Shown here: in pieces, positions 24,581 to 33,115 of the stretch
Position numbering within the stretch: the stretch's first letter is position 1
How the letters are laid out: each line of letters starts with the position of its first letter
Assembly: GCA_965661545.1 (NCBI GenBank)
Contig: CBFIEF010000027.1
Span: 1-42,195, forward strand
DNA: 42,195 bases
Reading direction: 5' to 3'
Source: UBA7985 sp965661545
GTDB taxonomy: Bacteria > Pseudomonadota > Alphaproteobacteria > UBA7985
The notes under the pieces: model-generated
The model's database searches: none
What the model was told of the DNA's origin: nothing
Seen by the model: only the letters and a program-made list of their open reading frames with translations
Translations under genes and position numbers: made by a program

Positions 24581-25873
24581 TTAGTCCTCGAAAGGATCAC
24601 GCACCAAAATGGTGTCTTCGCGCTTGGGCGAGGTCGACAGCAGCGCGATTGGCACGCCAATCAGCTCTTCGACGTGACGCACGTACTTCACACAGTTCGC
24701 GGGCAGTTCCGCCCATGAACGCGCGCCGTAGGTGCTTTCTGACCAGCCCGGTACGACTTCATAAATCGGCTCAACGGCGGCTTGCTCGTCCGGCGCGGTT
24801 GGAAAGTAGTCCAGTCGCTCGTCGCCCAAACGGTAACCCACACAAATCCGCAGCTCGTCAAAGCCGTCGAGAACGTCGAGCTTAGTAAAAGCGATACCGC
24901 TGATGCCGGAGATCTGCACTGCTTGCTTAACCATCACAGCATCGAACCAACCACAGCGACGCTTGCGCCCCGTAACCGTCCCGAATTCGCGGCCCCGCTC
25001 GCCTAAGCGGTTTCCGGCTTCGTTGTCTTGTTCAGTTGGGAACGGGCCAGAGCCAACACGGGTTGTGTAGGCCTTGGTGATGCCTAAAACGTAACCGACC
25101 TGACCCGGACCAACACCTGCGCCTGCTGAAGCCTGCCCCGCGACCGTGTTGCTGGATGTCACGTAAGGGTAAGTTCCATGGTCAATGTCCAGCATCGCCC
25201 CTTGCGCGCCTTCGAACAGGATCCGATCCCGGCGACGCTTAGCCTCAGAAAGCTTCTGCCAAACGCGGGCCCGATACGGCAGAACCTGCGGCGCGATTTC
25301 CTTGAGCATGCGCAGATGCTCGTCAAAGTCCGGCTCGGGCTCACCCATGCCGCGTGCCAGCGCGCTGTGGTGCCGCAGCAGTTCGGTCAGCGCCATCTTC
25401 AGACGATCTTCATCAGCCAAATCGGACAGACGGACAGCACGCCGCGCGACTTTGTCTTCATACGCTGGACCGATACCGCGACCGGTCGTACCGATCTTGG
25501 AATTACCGCGTGCCCGCTCCCGCGCATGATCCAGCGCAGAGTGAACTGGCAGGATCAGCGGCGTGTTTTCCGCGATGCCCAAGCGGCCTTCGTCGATCTC
25601 CAGCCCCAGCTCACGACATTTTTCAATTTCGGAAACCAGCGCCCAAGGGTCCAATACAACACCGTTCCCGATCAGCGCCTGCTTACCCGGACGAACAACG
25701 CCCGAAGGCAACAGCGAGAGCGCGTAGGTGACGTCATCCACCACCAGCGTGTGGCCTGCGTTATGCCCGCCCTGAAACCGGACAACCACGTCAGCACGCT
25801 CGGAGAGCCAGTCAACGATCTTGCCTTTACCTTCGTCACCCCACTGGGAGCCCACGACTGCTACGTTAGCCAT
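24581..25873 (-). CDS. purA: Adenylosuccinate synthetase
   Basis: PurA couples IMP and aspartate with GTP to adenylosuccinate, the first committed step to AMP; PurB at 340-1650 completes it. The 430 residues include the GTP/IMP loop GDEGKGK (12-18), with catalytic D13, and GHNAGHT (36-42), with H41. Length and start are typical. It is the last gene of the gloB-to-purA run and follows hisZ by 38 bp, an order common in alphaproteobacteria. Confidence 0.98.
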   Translation of the reverse strand: MANVAVVGSQWGDEGKGKIVDWLSERADVVVRFQGGHNAGHTLVVDDVTYALSLLPSGVVRPGKQALIGNGVVLDPWALVSEIEKCRELGLEIDEGRLGIAENTPLILPVHSALDHARERARGNSKIGTTGRGIGPAYEDKVARRAVRLSDLADEDRLKMALTELLRHHSALARGMGEPEPDFDEHLRMLKEIAPQVLPYRARVWQKLSEAKRRRDRILFEGAQGAMLDIDHGTYPYVTSSNTVAGQASAGAGVGPGQVGYVLGITKAYTTRVGSGPFPTEQDNEAGNRLGERGREFGTVTGRKRRCGWFDAVMVKQAVQISGISGIAFTKLDVLDGFDELRICVGYRLGDERLDYFPTAPDEQAAVEPIYEVVPGWSESTYGARSWAELPANCVKYVRHVEELIGVPIALLSTSPKREDTILVRDPFED

Positions 25874-25911
25874 AAAAATACTTCTCTTTGTTCAGATGGC
25901 GCGATTGGCGG

Positions 25912-26931
25912 TTAAGCCAGATCCACGACGATGATTTCCCCAGCGGCCCTGCGGCGCGCAATTTCATTGATGTCCGTATCCGCACTGACCCGAACCTTTT
26001 CAGGCAGGGTTTGCGCGGGCAAGGCACGGAGCACAGAGTCCATGTAAAGCGTAAAGCCTGCGGCCTGCTCGTCACCGGCTTGATACAAGCCGCCGCGGCC
26101 CAGCTCACCACGCACACCCTTCGCGTACAGCACGAACGACAGGCCTGTGTGATAGTCAAAACCGCGCAGTTCAGCGGGATCCACCAGCACCTCAACATCG
26201 GGGTGCCGCGTTTCGACGGCTTGAGCAACGGCTTCCAGCTCGCGCACGTCTTTGCCAAGCTGCACTTGGTCCATCATTTCGACCGCACGCCGCCATGGTC
26301 CAAAGGCTTCGATCAAATTGACCACGCCTCGCGCTGCTTCACCCGCGGATTCAGCTAAGGCTGCATTCCGCTCGTTCAGCGCTTGAATCAAAACCGGATC
26401 AGCCTGCGCAGCGGCTCGCGCGATCTGCGGCAGGGTCAAATCCACGGTGACGTCTTGAACGCCCGCGTTGGCCAAAGCGCTCATACACAGGTCGATGATT
26501 TCGATCAGCGCCTGACCTTCCGCGCCATCGGACACGCCGATCAGCTCGACACCCACTTGCGTGAATTGCCGCTCTGGGCGCAACTGTGAGCCCTTGGCAC
26601 GCAGGATTTGCCCGCCATAGGATAGACGCAGCGGGCGCGGCTCGTCCTTCAGACGGGTTTGAGCAATTCGAATCACCTGTCCGGTTTTATCCGAACGAAC
26701 AACCAGCAACCCTTCGGCCTGCGGATCGGCGAGCTTAAAACCTTTGCGCAGACTGTCCGGGGCAAAGGCCGTCAGAGTTTCTTCGTATTCCAATAGGGGT
26801 GGCTTGACGCGGTCATAGCCAAACACACGGGCGGTTTCGAGGATCTGGCTGAGCGCCTGCGCTTCAGTCTCTGCCCACGGAGGCAGCTGATCTTCTAATC
26901 CAGCGGGAAGCAAGGATGGCGCGGCGCTCAT
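25912..26931 (-). CDS. hisZ: ATP phosphoribosyltransferase regulatory subunit
   Basis: HisZ is a catalytically dead relative of histidyl-tRNA synthetase that forms a complex with short-form HisG, the first enzyme of histidine synthesis, and gives feedback control. The 339 residues show the HisS-like core with YEETLTAF, RPERQFTQVGVELIG and RGFDYHTGLSFVLY, but lack the full set of synthetase motifs and the anticodon domain. It predicts a short HisG elsewhere in the genome. Confidence 0.92.
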   Translation of the reverse strand: MSAAPSLLPAGLEDQLPPWAETEAQALSQILETARVFGYDRVKPPLLEYEETLTAFAPDSLRKGFKLADPQAEGLLVVRSDKTGQVIRIAQTRLKDEPRPLRLSYGGQILRAKGSQLRPERQFTQVGVELIGVSDGAEGQALIEIIDLCMSALANAGVQDVTVDLTLPQIARAAAQADPVLIQALNERNAALAESAGEAARGVVNLIEAFGPWRRAVEMMDQVQLGKDVRELEAVAQAVETRHPDVEVLVDPAELRGFDYHTGLSFVLYAKGVRGELGRGGLYQAGDEQAAGFTLYMDSVLRALPAQTLPEKVRVSADTDINEIARRRAAGEIIVVDLA

Positions 26932-26943
26932 GGCGGCAGCCCT

Positions 26944-27732
26944 CTACACTGTGATCTTACCTTCGAGATACAGCACAGCCTTGCCTATCAATTCAACCCG
27001 GTCGCCCTTGAGGCTGAGTTGCAAACTTCCATGGCGCGCTGAAACCTGGGCAGCGGTGAGCGTGGTTTTCCCTAACTTTTCAGGCCAATAGGTCGCCAAA
27101 GCGCAGTGCGCGGCCCCGGTGACAGGGTCTTCTGGAATTCCAATATTCGGCCCAAACATGCGGCTGACGATGTCCGTTGTGTCTCCCACAGCCGGATCGC
27201 CCTTCGCCGTGATGATGATACTGTCGTCATGCAGGGTGGCGATTTGCTTCAGATCCGGCTTGAAATTGCGGACTTCAGTCGAACTTGCCAGCTCGTAAAT
27301 GTTGAACACCTGACCACCAGCAGCAGCAACACAGGGGAAAGGGGGGCGTGCAACGGGGGCATTTGTCGGCAAAGCCGGGAAATCCATTGCAAACGCGTCT
27401 CCCCGCTGCTCGATGGTCAGCACGCCCGATGCCGTCATGAATCGCAGTTGAGGCTGGGCCCATGCCAAAGCCGTGAAATACAACGCCGCTGTCGCCAACG
27501 TTGCGTGACCACAAAGCTCGACTTCAACGGTCGGCGTAAACCAGCGCAAGTGGTAATCAGCGTCGTCGCCTGTCCACGGGACCGTGAAAGCCGTTTCAGA
27601 GAGATTGTTGTCCGACGCGATCCCGCGCAGAATTTCGTCGGCTGGAAACGCATCCATTGGCACCACCGCTGCCGGTGCGCCGGAAAAGGGTGTGTCGGTG
27701 AAGGCATTCAGTTGGAAAATGCGATACTCCAT
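26944..27732 (-). CDS. PhzF family isomerase-like protein
   Basis: PhzF-family proteins have two similar halves with a diaminopimelate epimerase fold. The 262-residue chain has the conserved acid E46 in SETAF, the ELCGHATLA segment, and DPVTGAAHCALATYW near the C-terminus. The start is MEYRIFQLNAF at 27732; a longer open frame upstream lies in the alaX gene and is not typical. The substrate is unknown, and no phenazine genes are present. It starts two bases after the alaX stop. Confidence 0.93.
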   Translation of the reverse strand: MEYRIFQLNAFTDTPFSGAPAAVVPMDAFPADEILRGIASDNNLSETAFTVPWTGDDADYHLRWFTPTVEVELCGHATLATAALYFTALAWAQPQLRFMTASGVLTIEQRGDAFAMDFPALPTNAPVARPPFPCVAAAGGQVFNIYELASSTEVRNFKPDLKQIATLHDDSIIITAKGDPAVGDTTDIVSRMFGPNIGIPEDPVTGAAHCALATYWPEKLGKTTLTAAQVSARHGSLQLSLKGDRVELIGKAVLYLEGKITV

Positions 27733-27734
27733 GC

Positions 27735-28469
27735 TCACGGGGCTGTTGGCTCCCAATGAATGTTGATGCGGCGGTTTTGCTTGCCTTTTTTCTCCACCTT
27801 GCCAATGCGCACCCGGCCAATCTCGCGGGTATTGGCAACGTGGGTGCCGCCGCAAGGTTGGAAGTCCACGGGGCTGGCTTCCGTGCCAATCCGAACGACG
27901 CGAATCAAGCCTGAAGCATCTCGTGGTGGAGCAACAGACATGGTGCGGACCAGCTCGGGCTGGGCGTCCAGTTCTTCGGCTGTGATCGTCGAGGCGAAGA
28001 CATCATGCTCTCCGGCAATCAGGGCATTCAGCCGCTCTTCGAGCGCTTCTTTATCGGGTGCCTCTTCGAGGTCGAAATCCAGGCGCGATTTCTCAGCGCC
28101 TATCGACCCGCCCGTCACCCCGGCGTCAATACTTGCGCACAGCAAATGCAGGCTCGTGTGCATGGCCATGTGAGCAAAGCGGCGGTCCCAGTCGAGGACG
28201 GCTTCAAGGCTGTCTCCAGCGACCAAGCCTTCAATCTCGCCATCGGCGGGCAACAGCACCAGCGCATCGTTTTCACCCTTGATGCAGGTGTTAATCGCGA
28301 TGCTGCGCCCGTCTTTGAGCGTCACCGATCCACTGTCGCCCGGCTGTCCGCCGCCCGTGGCGTAAAACACCGACTGGTTCAGTACAATCCCGCCTTCTGC
28401 CGTGATCGCCTCAACCCGCGCTTCGCAGGATTTCAGATGCGAATCCTTGAGAAACAGTTTTTCAGTCAT
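27735..28469 (-). CDS. Alanyl-tRNA editing protein AlaX
   Basis: AlaX is a free-standing version of the AlaRS editing domain that removes serine or glycine wrongly attached to tRNA-Ala. The 244 residues have the zinc set H104 and H108 (HTSLH), C206 and H210 (CGGTH), and a glycine-rich GGGQPGDSG. I start at the ATG at 28469, preceded by GGAG within thiD; the two genes overlap by eight bases. Longer upstream frames are shadows. Confidence 0.93.
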   Translation of the reverse strand: MTEKLFLKDSHLKSCEARVEAITAEGGIVLNQSVFYATGGGQPGDSGSVTLKDGRSIAINTCIKGENDALVLLPADGEIEGLVAGDSLEAVLDWDRRFAHMAMHTSLHLLCASIDAGVTGGSIGAEKSRLDFDLEEAPDKEALEERLNALIAGEHDVFASTITAEELDAQPELVRTMSVAPPRDASGLIRVVRIGTEASPVDFQPCGGTHVANTREIGRVRIGKVEKKGKQNRRINIHWEPTAP

Positions 28470-29301
28470 TGTCGTCGTCTCCATCAAACCAATCGTCTTG
28501 AGCATCTGCACGCTCCAAAGGATGAGCGTGGTTGATCGGCCCGTGGCCCTGTCCGTAACCTGGCGCAAGCCGAATGGCGCGATCGACATAAGCCACCGCC
28601 CGCTCCACCGAGCGCTGCATCGTGAGCGACTGCGCCAAACCTGCTGCCGTCGCACTGGCCAGCGTACAGCCCGTGCCGTGCGTGTGCAGCGTGTCCAGCC
28701 GCTCTCGTCCCAGCCCGATGACCGTCGCGCCGTCCTCAGTGACCAGCACATCGGTCATTGCTGCGCCTTCTAAGTGCCCGCCTTTCATCAAAACAGCCTT
28801 CGGCCCCATCGCCAGCAGCCGCTCACCAACCGTGCGTAAGTCCGCGACCGAGCTGATGCTCAAACCAGTGAGCGCCTCAGCTTCGGGCACGTTGGGGGTG
28901 AGAAGCGTTGCGCGGGGCAGCAGCAGCTCAACCAGCGCCGCCTGTGCCTCAGGTTGCAGCAGCGCGGCTCCGCCCTTTGCCCGCATCACAGGATCCACCA
29001 CGATGGGCGCACCGCAACCTGATAGCGCTGAGACCACGGTCTGAATAACCGACGGACTGTGCAGCATGCCGGTTTTGATCGCGTCTGCACCCAGATCACC
29101 CAACACCACATCGATCTGCTTGGTGATGAAGTCCTCAGACACCCCGTGGATATCGTGAACACCCAGCGTGTTTTGCGCTGTTAGTGCGGTAATGGCCGTC
29201 ATCGCAAAGCCGCCCAAGGCTGTTACAGCCTTGATGTCCGCCTGAATCCCAGCGCCGCCGCCACTATCCGAGCCGGCAATAATCAGCACGCGTCCCTTCA
29301 C
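28462..29301 (-). CDS. thiD: Hydroxymethylpyrimidine/phosphomethylpyrimidine kinase
   Basis: ThiD phosphorylates HMP and HMP-phosphate for thiamine diphosphate synthesis. The 279-residue ribokinase-fold protein has GSDSGGGAGIQAD (10-22), PNVPEAEALTG (136-146) and GTGC (209-212), with the anion-hole region. The start is GTG behind a run of Gs. The tail DAQDDWFDGDDDND is strongly acidic and may be dispensable. No other thiamine genes are adjacent. Confidence 0.95.
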   Translation of the reverse strand: MKGRVLIIAGSDSGGGAGIQADIKAVTALGGFAMTAITALTAQNTLGVHDIHGVSEDFITKQIDVVLGDLGADAIKTGMLHSPSVIQTVVSALSGCGAPIVVDPVMRAKGGAALLQPEAQAALVELLLPRATLLTPNVPEAEALTGLSISSVADLRTVGERLLAMGPKAVLMKGGHLEGAAMTDVLVTEDGATVIGLGRERLDTLHTHGTGCTLASATAAGLAQSLTMQRSVERAVAYVDRAIRLAPGYGQGHGPINHAHPLERADAQDDWFDGDDDND

Positions 29302-29335
29302 GTATTCCCCCCTAGATTTTATCGTTTGGTCAGAC

Positions 29336-30694
29336 CTAAGCCGCAGACTTTCGTACCGCGTCGCAGATCCGGTCCACAGCCTGCTCTACGGCTTTCGCAT
29401 CATCGCCTTCCGCCATCACACGGATCAGCGGTTCAGTTCCAGACTTGCGAATAACCAACCGGCCAGCGCTGCCAAAGTCCGCTTCTACCGCCGTGATGAC
29501 TTCTTGCACAGCCGGGGTTTCCAGCGGGTTTGTCCCGCTAAACCGGACGTTCTTGAGCACTTGCGGTACGGGCGCAAACATGTCGAGCACATCGCTCGCC
29601 TTCCGCTCCTGCCGCACCATCACGCTGAGAACCTGTAAAGCCGCAACCATGCCGTCGCCGGTGGTTGCGTAGTCGGACAGAATCATGTGCCCTGACTGCT
29701 CGCCACCAACGTTCCAGCCCAGCGCCTTCATGCGTTCGAGCACAAAGCGGTCGCCGACTTTGGTCCGCTCAAGCTTCATGCCTTCCGCCTCGAGGAAGCG
29801 CTCTAAGCCCAGATTTGACATGACCGTCGTCACCAGCCCCTCGCCCTGCAAGCGGCCCGTTTGCTTCATGTTGAGCGCAATCAGCGCCATGATCTGATCG
29901 CCGTCGATCACCCGGCCCTGCTCGTCCACGACGATCAACCGGTCTGCATCACCATCGAGCGCCAAGCCAATGTCAGCGCCGGTTTCCAGCACTTTCAGCC
30001 GTAGGCCCTTGGGGGCGGTCGCGCCGCACTGCTCATTGATGTTCAGGCCGTTTGGCTCCACGGCATGCTCGATCACATCCGCGCCCAGCTCATACAAAAT
30101 TCGCGGCGCAATCCGGTAGGCTGCGCCATGAGCGCAATCGACCGCGACTTTCATCCCGTCCAGACGCAGGTCATCGGGGAAGGATGCTTTCACCAACTCC
30201 ATGTAGCGACCAGCTGCGCCATCAAGACGACGGACACGGCCCAGCTTGTCCGGCTCCGCGAGGGCGAATTCTGGCCCTTCTTGGCCCATGCGCTCAACCG
30301 TTGCTTCGATTTGCGCTTCGACTTCATCGGACAGCTTGAACCCTTGCGGCCCAAACAGCTTGATGCCGTTGTCCTTGTAGGGGTTGTGCGACGCCGACAG
30401 CATCACACCCATATCGGCGCGCATCGACCGTGTCAGCGCAGCAACCGCAGGCGTCGGCATGGGACCGAGCAACAGCACGTCCCAACCGGCACTGGTGAAG
30501 CCCGATACCATCGCTGGTTCGATCTGATAGCCGGACAGGCGGGTGTCCTTGGCGATCAAAACGGTCGGTCGATGGGTCAGGTTCTTCCGAAAAATGTGCC
30601 CGGCCGCCACCGCGACATCCATCGCGATCCGACTTGTCATGGGATGCGCGTTTACGGTGCCTCGGATGACATCGGTACCAAATAGCTTAGCCAT
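29336..30694 (-). CDS. glmM: Phosphoglucosamine mutase
   Basis: GlmM converts glucosamine 6-phosphate to glucosamine 1-phosphate on the way to UDP-GlcNAc, for peptidoglycan and lipid A. The 452 residues show the phosphoserine loop ASHNP with S102, the metal loop DGDAD (D247, D249, D251) and the C-terminal phosphate-binding RKSGTEPLIRVM. The N-terminal motif normally reads FGTDGIRG but here reads FGTDVIRG. Other parts look fully functional. It sits 18 bp after gloB. Confidence 0.96.
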   Translation of the reverse strand: MAKLFGTDVIRGTVNAHPMTSRIAMDVAVAAGHIFRKNLTHRPTVLIAKDTRLSGYQIEPAMVSGFTSAGWDVLLLGPMPTPAVAALTRSMRADMGVMLSASHNPYKDNGIKLFGPQGFKLSDEVEAQIEATVERMGQEGPEFALAEPDKLGRVRRLDGAAGRYMELVKASFPDDLRLDGMKVAVDCAHGAAYRIAPRILYELGADVIEHAVEPNGLNINEQCGATAPKGLRLKVLETGADIGLALDGDADRLIVVDEQGRVIDGDQIMALIALNMKQTGRLQGEGLVTTVMSNLGLERFLEAEGMKLERTKVGDRFVLERMKALGWNVGGEQSGHMILSDYATTGDGMVAALQVLSVMVRQERKASDVLDMFAPVPQVLKNVRFSGTNPLETPAVQEVITAVEADFGSAGRLVIRKSGTEPLIRVMAEGDDAKAVEQAVDRICDAVRKSAA

Positions 30695-30712
30695 AGTTTT
30701 TCTCGTGATGCC

Positions 30713-31480
30713 CTAGAATGAATCTTTGCCGGCTCGGATGTGCGCCAAGAAGGCCGCACCTTCTTGTCCCTTGAAGCCGTGCATTTCGGCGAAAACTGGG
30801 TCATCGGCGCGCAAAAATGGATTTATTTTCTTTTCCAGACCCAAATTCGCAGGAATCGTTGGCATTCCCTCCGCCCGAAGTACGGCGACGATCTCTGCAT
30901 AGCGTCGCAGTTCAGCGTTCTGACCATCGACGGAAGCGGCGAAAGCCACGTTGGTTGCCGTATATTCATGCCCGCAGTAGACCCGCGTCGCATCCGGTAA
31001 TGCCCGCAGCTTGAGCAAGCCCGGCCACATGTCCGCCGCCGTGCCTTCAAAGAACCGGCCGCAACCCACGCTGAACAGCGCGTCCCCGGAAAACAGCGCC
31101 TTGTCGCCCTGTGCGAAGTACGTGATGTGTCCAGACGTGTGACCATAGACGCCAATCACGCGGAAGGTTTCGCTGCCAAAAGCAACCGTATCACCATCGG
31201 CCACGCTCTGATCCAAACCAGGAATCTCCTGACTGTCCCCGCCGGGTCCAATCACCGTCGCGCCCGTCGCTGCTTTCAGCGTCTTCACACCGGCCACGTG
31301 ATCGCCGTGGTGGTGGGTGATGAGGATGGTATCGATCTCCCATCCCAAGTCTTCAGCCTTTGCCAAAACCGGTGCAGCCTCGCCCGGATCAACACAAAGA
31401 ACCTTCCCGGACTCGCTGTCTCTAGCCAAGTAGACGTAGTTGTCAGACAGTATGGGGACAATTTGGATGTCGAGGCTCAT
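30713..31480 (-). CDS. gloB: Hydroxyacylglutathione hydrolase (glyoxalase II)
   Basis: GloB hydrolyses S-lactoylglutathione to lactate and glutathione in methylglyoxal detoxification. The 255 residues have the metallo-beta-lactamase site H56-x-H58-x-D60-H61 (THHHGDH), H114, D133 and H171, plus the C-terminal glutathione-binding part. It is first in the long minus-strand run to purA and divergent from the methyltransferase gene, a pairing often seen in alphaproteobacteria. Confidence 0.96.
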   Translation of the reverse strand: MSLDIQIVPILSDNYVYLARDSESGKVLCVDPGEAAPVLAKAEDLGWEIDTILITHHHGDHVAGVKTLKAATGATVIGPGGDSQEIPGLDQSVADGDTVAFGSETFRVIGVYGHTSGHITYFAQGDKALFSGDALFSVGCGRFFEGTAADMWPGLLKLRALPDATRVYCGHEYTATNVAFAASVDGQNAELRRYAEIVAVLRAEGMPTIPANLGLEKKINPFLRADDPVFAEMHGFKGQEGAAFLAHIRAGKDSF

Positions 31481-31565
31481 AGCGGCATCTTCCGTCTTTT
31501 GTCGTGAGTGATTAAGTGACCTTTAACCGACCAAGCCTCCTCTCGCCATCCTGCACCGGACGTAA

Positions 31566-32297
31566 ATGGACATAATTGCCGCTGATCTGTTGGATTTTTA
31601 TGCTTCTCCGCTTGGCCAACGCTCGACACAGGTGTTGGGCGAGCGGATTGCAGGGTGGTGGCCGGATCTCTCTGGACAGCGCGTGCTGACCCTTGGCTAC
31701 GCGACGCAGTTGGAAGCGCACCTGCTGCCGCTGGCCCCTCTCTCGCTGAGCCATTTCATCCCTGCGCGCCTGTCTGGCGTCCTGCCTGCGCACGCTTCCA
31801 CCCGCCAGGTGCTCACCGATGACACGCTGATGCCGCTGGAGAGCGAGTCCATGGACCGGGTCATCGCACTGCACCGGCTCGAGCACGCTCGGCGCCCTGA
31901 CCGCACGTTTCGCGAGATATGGCGGGTGCTGAAGCCGGGGGGCAAGATGATCGTCGTGGTGCCTTCTGCCTTTGGCCTTTGGGCGCGGGTGCCGGGCTCT
32001 CCACTGGCCAAAGGGCAGGCGTTTACGGGTCTGAGGCTGGCCGCAACGCTGCACGACCAGCTGTTTGGCTTGGAGCGCATGCGAAACGCGCTTTTCTTCC
32101 CGCCGCATTCGGCGTTGAAATGGGCTAGATTACCGACCGGCGGTGCCCTTATCGCCGAAGCGCAGAAATTTGGCGGTCCGGCTCATCTTGTGCAGTCGCC
32201 ACCGGCTGCGCTAAAGCAAAGAAAGACCGCCCCGGAAACCGCCGCTCTCAAGGCGAAGCAGGAGACTCGCAGCCGTGACAACGGACGCTGCCAATAA
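31566..32297 (+). CDS. SAM-dependent methyltransferase-like protein with altered motif I
   Basis: The 243 residues follow the class I methyltransferase layout: an N-terminal cap (FYASPLGQ), a strand VLTLGYATQLEAHLL at the SAM-binding position, MDRVIALHRLEHARRP, and VLKPGGKMIVVVP at motif IV/V. The normal GxGxG loop is missing, so SAM binding may be altered or lost. The C-terminal 30 residues are basic and low-complexity. It overlaps the chorismate mutase start by 23 bp. Homologues beside gloB are common in alphaproteobacteria; the substrate is unknown. Confidence 0.8.
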   Translation: MDIIAADLLDFYASPLGQRSTQVLGERIAGWWPDLSGQRVLTLGYATQLEAHLLPLAPLSLSHFIPARLSGVLPAHASTRQVLTDDTLMPLESESMDRVIALHRLEHARRPDRTFREIWRVLKPGGKMIVVVPSAFGLWARVPGSPLAKGQAFTGLRLAATLHDQLFGLERMRNALFFPPHSALKWARLPTGGALIAEAQKFGGPAHLVQSPPAALKQRKTAPETAALKAKQETRSRDNGRCQ

Positions 32298-33057
32298 AAA
32301 CGCGGAAGCGGCGGAGCTGGATAAGCTCCGCGCTGAGATTGACCGTTTGGATCAGGAACTGGTCGAACGCATCCACGCGCGCTCAAAAGTTGCCATGGAA
32401 GTCGGCGAAGTCAAAAAGCGATATTCCGACAATCCGGTGTTCCTGCGCCCGGGCCGCGAAGCCTCGATGCTGCGTCGCGCGGCTGCCAAACACGGCGACC
32501 ATCCCTTTCCAGCCAGCTCCCTGCTGCGTATTTGGCGCGAGATCATTCCGGCGGTGACATCGCTCGAGGGCGATTTGTCTCTTGCGATTGAGGACGACGC
32601 GGGTGCCGTCGCGCGCGAGCATGCGCAGGTTCACTACGCCGTTTCCCTTGATCGCGAACACTTCCCCGACCGCGATGCCGTGGCCCAGGCTGTGCTGAGC
32701 GGCGAGCATACGCTCGGAATCATCCGCGCCGATATCAACGACGCCGCTTGGTGGCACCGTGTCACAACGCCCAATGGCGATGGACGCCGCCTGCATGTTA
32801 TTCTGCAATTGCCGTTTATCGATGGCCCCGTGGGTGGGATTCCCCGAGACAAGGCGTGGGTTCTGGCCGCCTTTGCACCAGAAGCTTCCGGCGACGACAT
32901 CACCCGCGTTTTGGTGACGAAGAACGGCGCTATGGAGCTCGTTGAAATCGATGGCGACGACACTGCCATTCCGGCATGGGCCGCATCGAAGGGCTATGAC
33001 ATGGAACAGATCCACATCCTCGGTTTTTATCCCGAGGCCGTCCGCCTTTCCGCTTAG
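32275..33057 (+). CDS. Chorismate mutase with an unassigned C-terminal domain
   Basis: The N-terminal region (about 14-95) is an AroQ-type all-helical chorismate mutase (ELDKLRAEIDRLDQELVERI, then RSKVAMEVGEVKK), converting chorismate to prephenate. The remaining 160 residues are alpha/beta in character (HYAVSL, TLGIIRADINDAAWW, VLAAFAP) and might be a worn prephenate dehydratase-like domain; I cannot confirm this and see no clear TRF-type catalytic motif. The start is GTG inside the methyltransferase gene. HisC and TyrA follow, so prephenate is probably passed to tyrosine synthesis. Confidence 0.85.
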   Translation: MTTDAANKNAEAAELDKLRAEIDRLDQELVERIHARSKVAMEVGEVKKRYSDNPVFLRPGREASMLRRAAAKHGDHPFPASSLLRIWREIIPAVTSLEGDLSLAIEDDAGAVAREHAQVHYAVSLDREHFPDRDAVAQAVLSGEHTLGIIRADINDAAWWHRVTTPNGDGRRLHVILQLPFIDGPVGGIPRDKAWVLAAFAPEASGDDITRVLVTKNGAMELVEIDGDDTAIPAWAASKGYDMEQIHILGFYPEAVRLSA

Positions 33058-33115
33058 CCCTCCTAGCCCCGCCCCCAACAACGCACACACAGATCAAGCC
33101 ATTCAGGAGCTGACC

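Noticed and set aside
27733..27855. N-terminal extension of the PhzF-like protein
   Set aside because: The extra residues are a shadow of alaX; MEYRIFQLNAF is the normal family start.
32942..33115. N-terminal extension of hisC within the chorismate mutase gene
   Set aside because: The extension is a shifted frame of the previous gene; the ATG at 33116 has a ribosome site and the family start.
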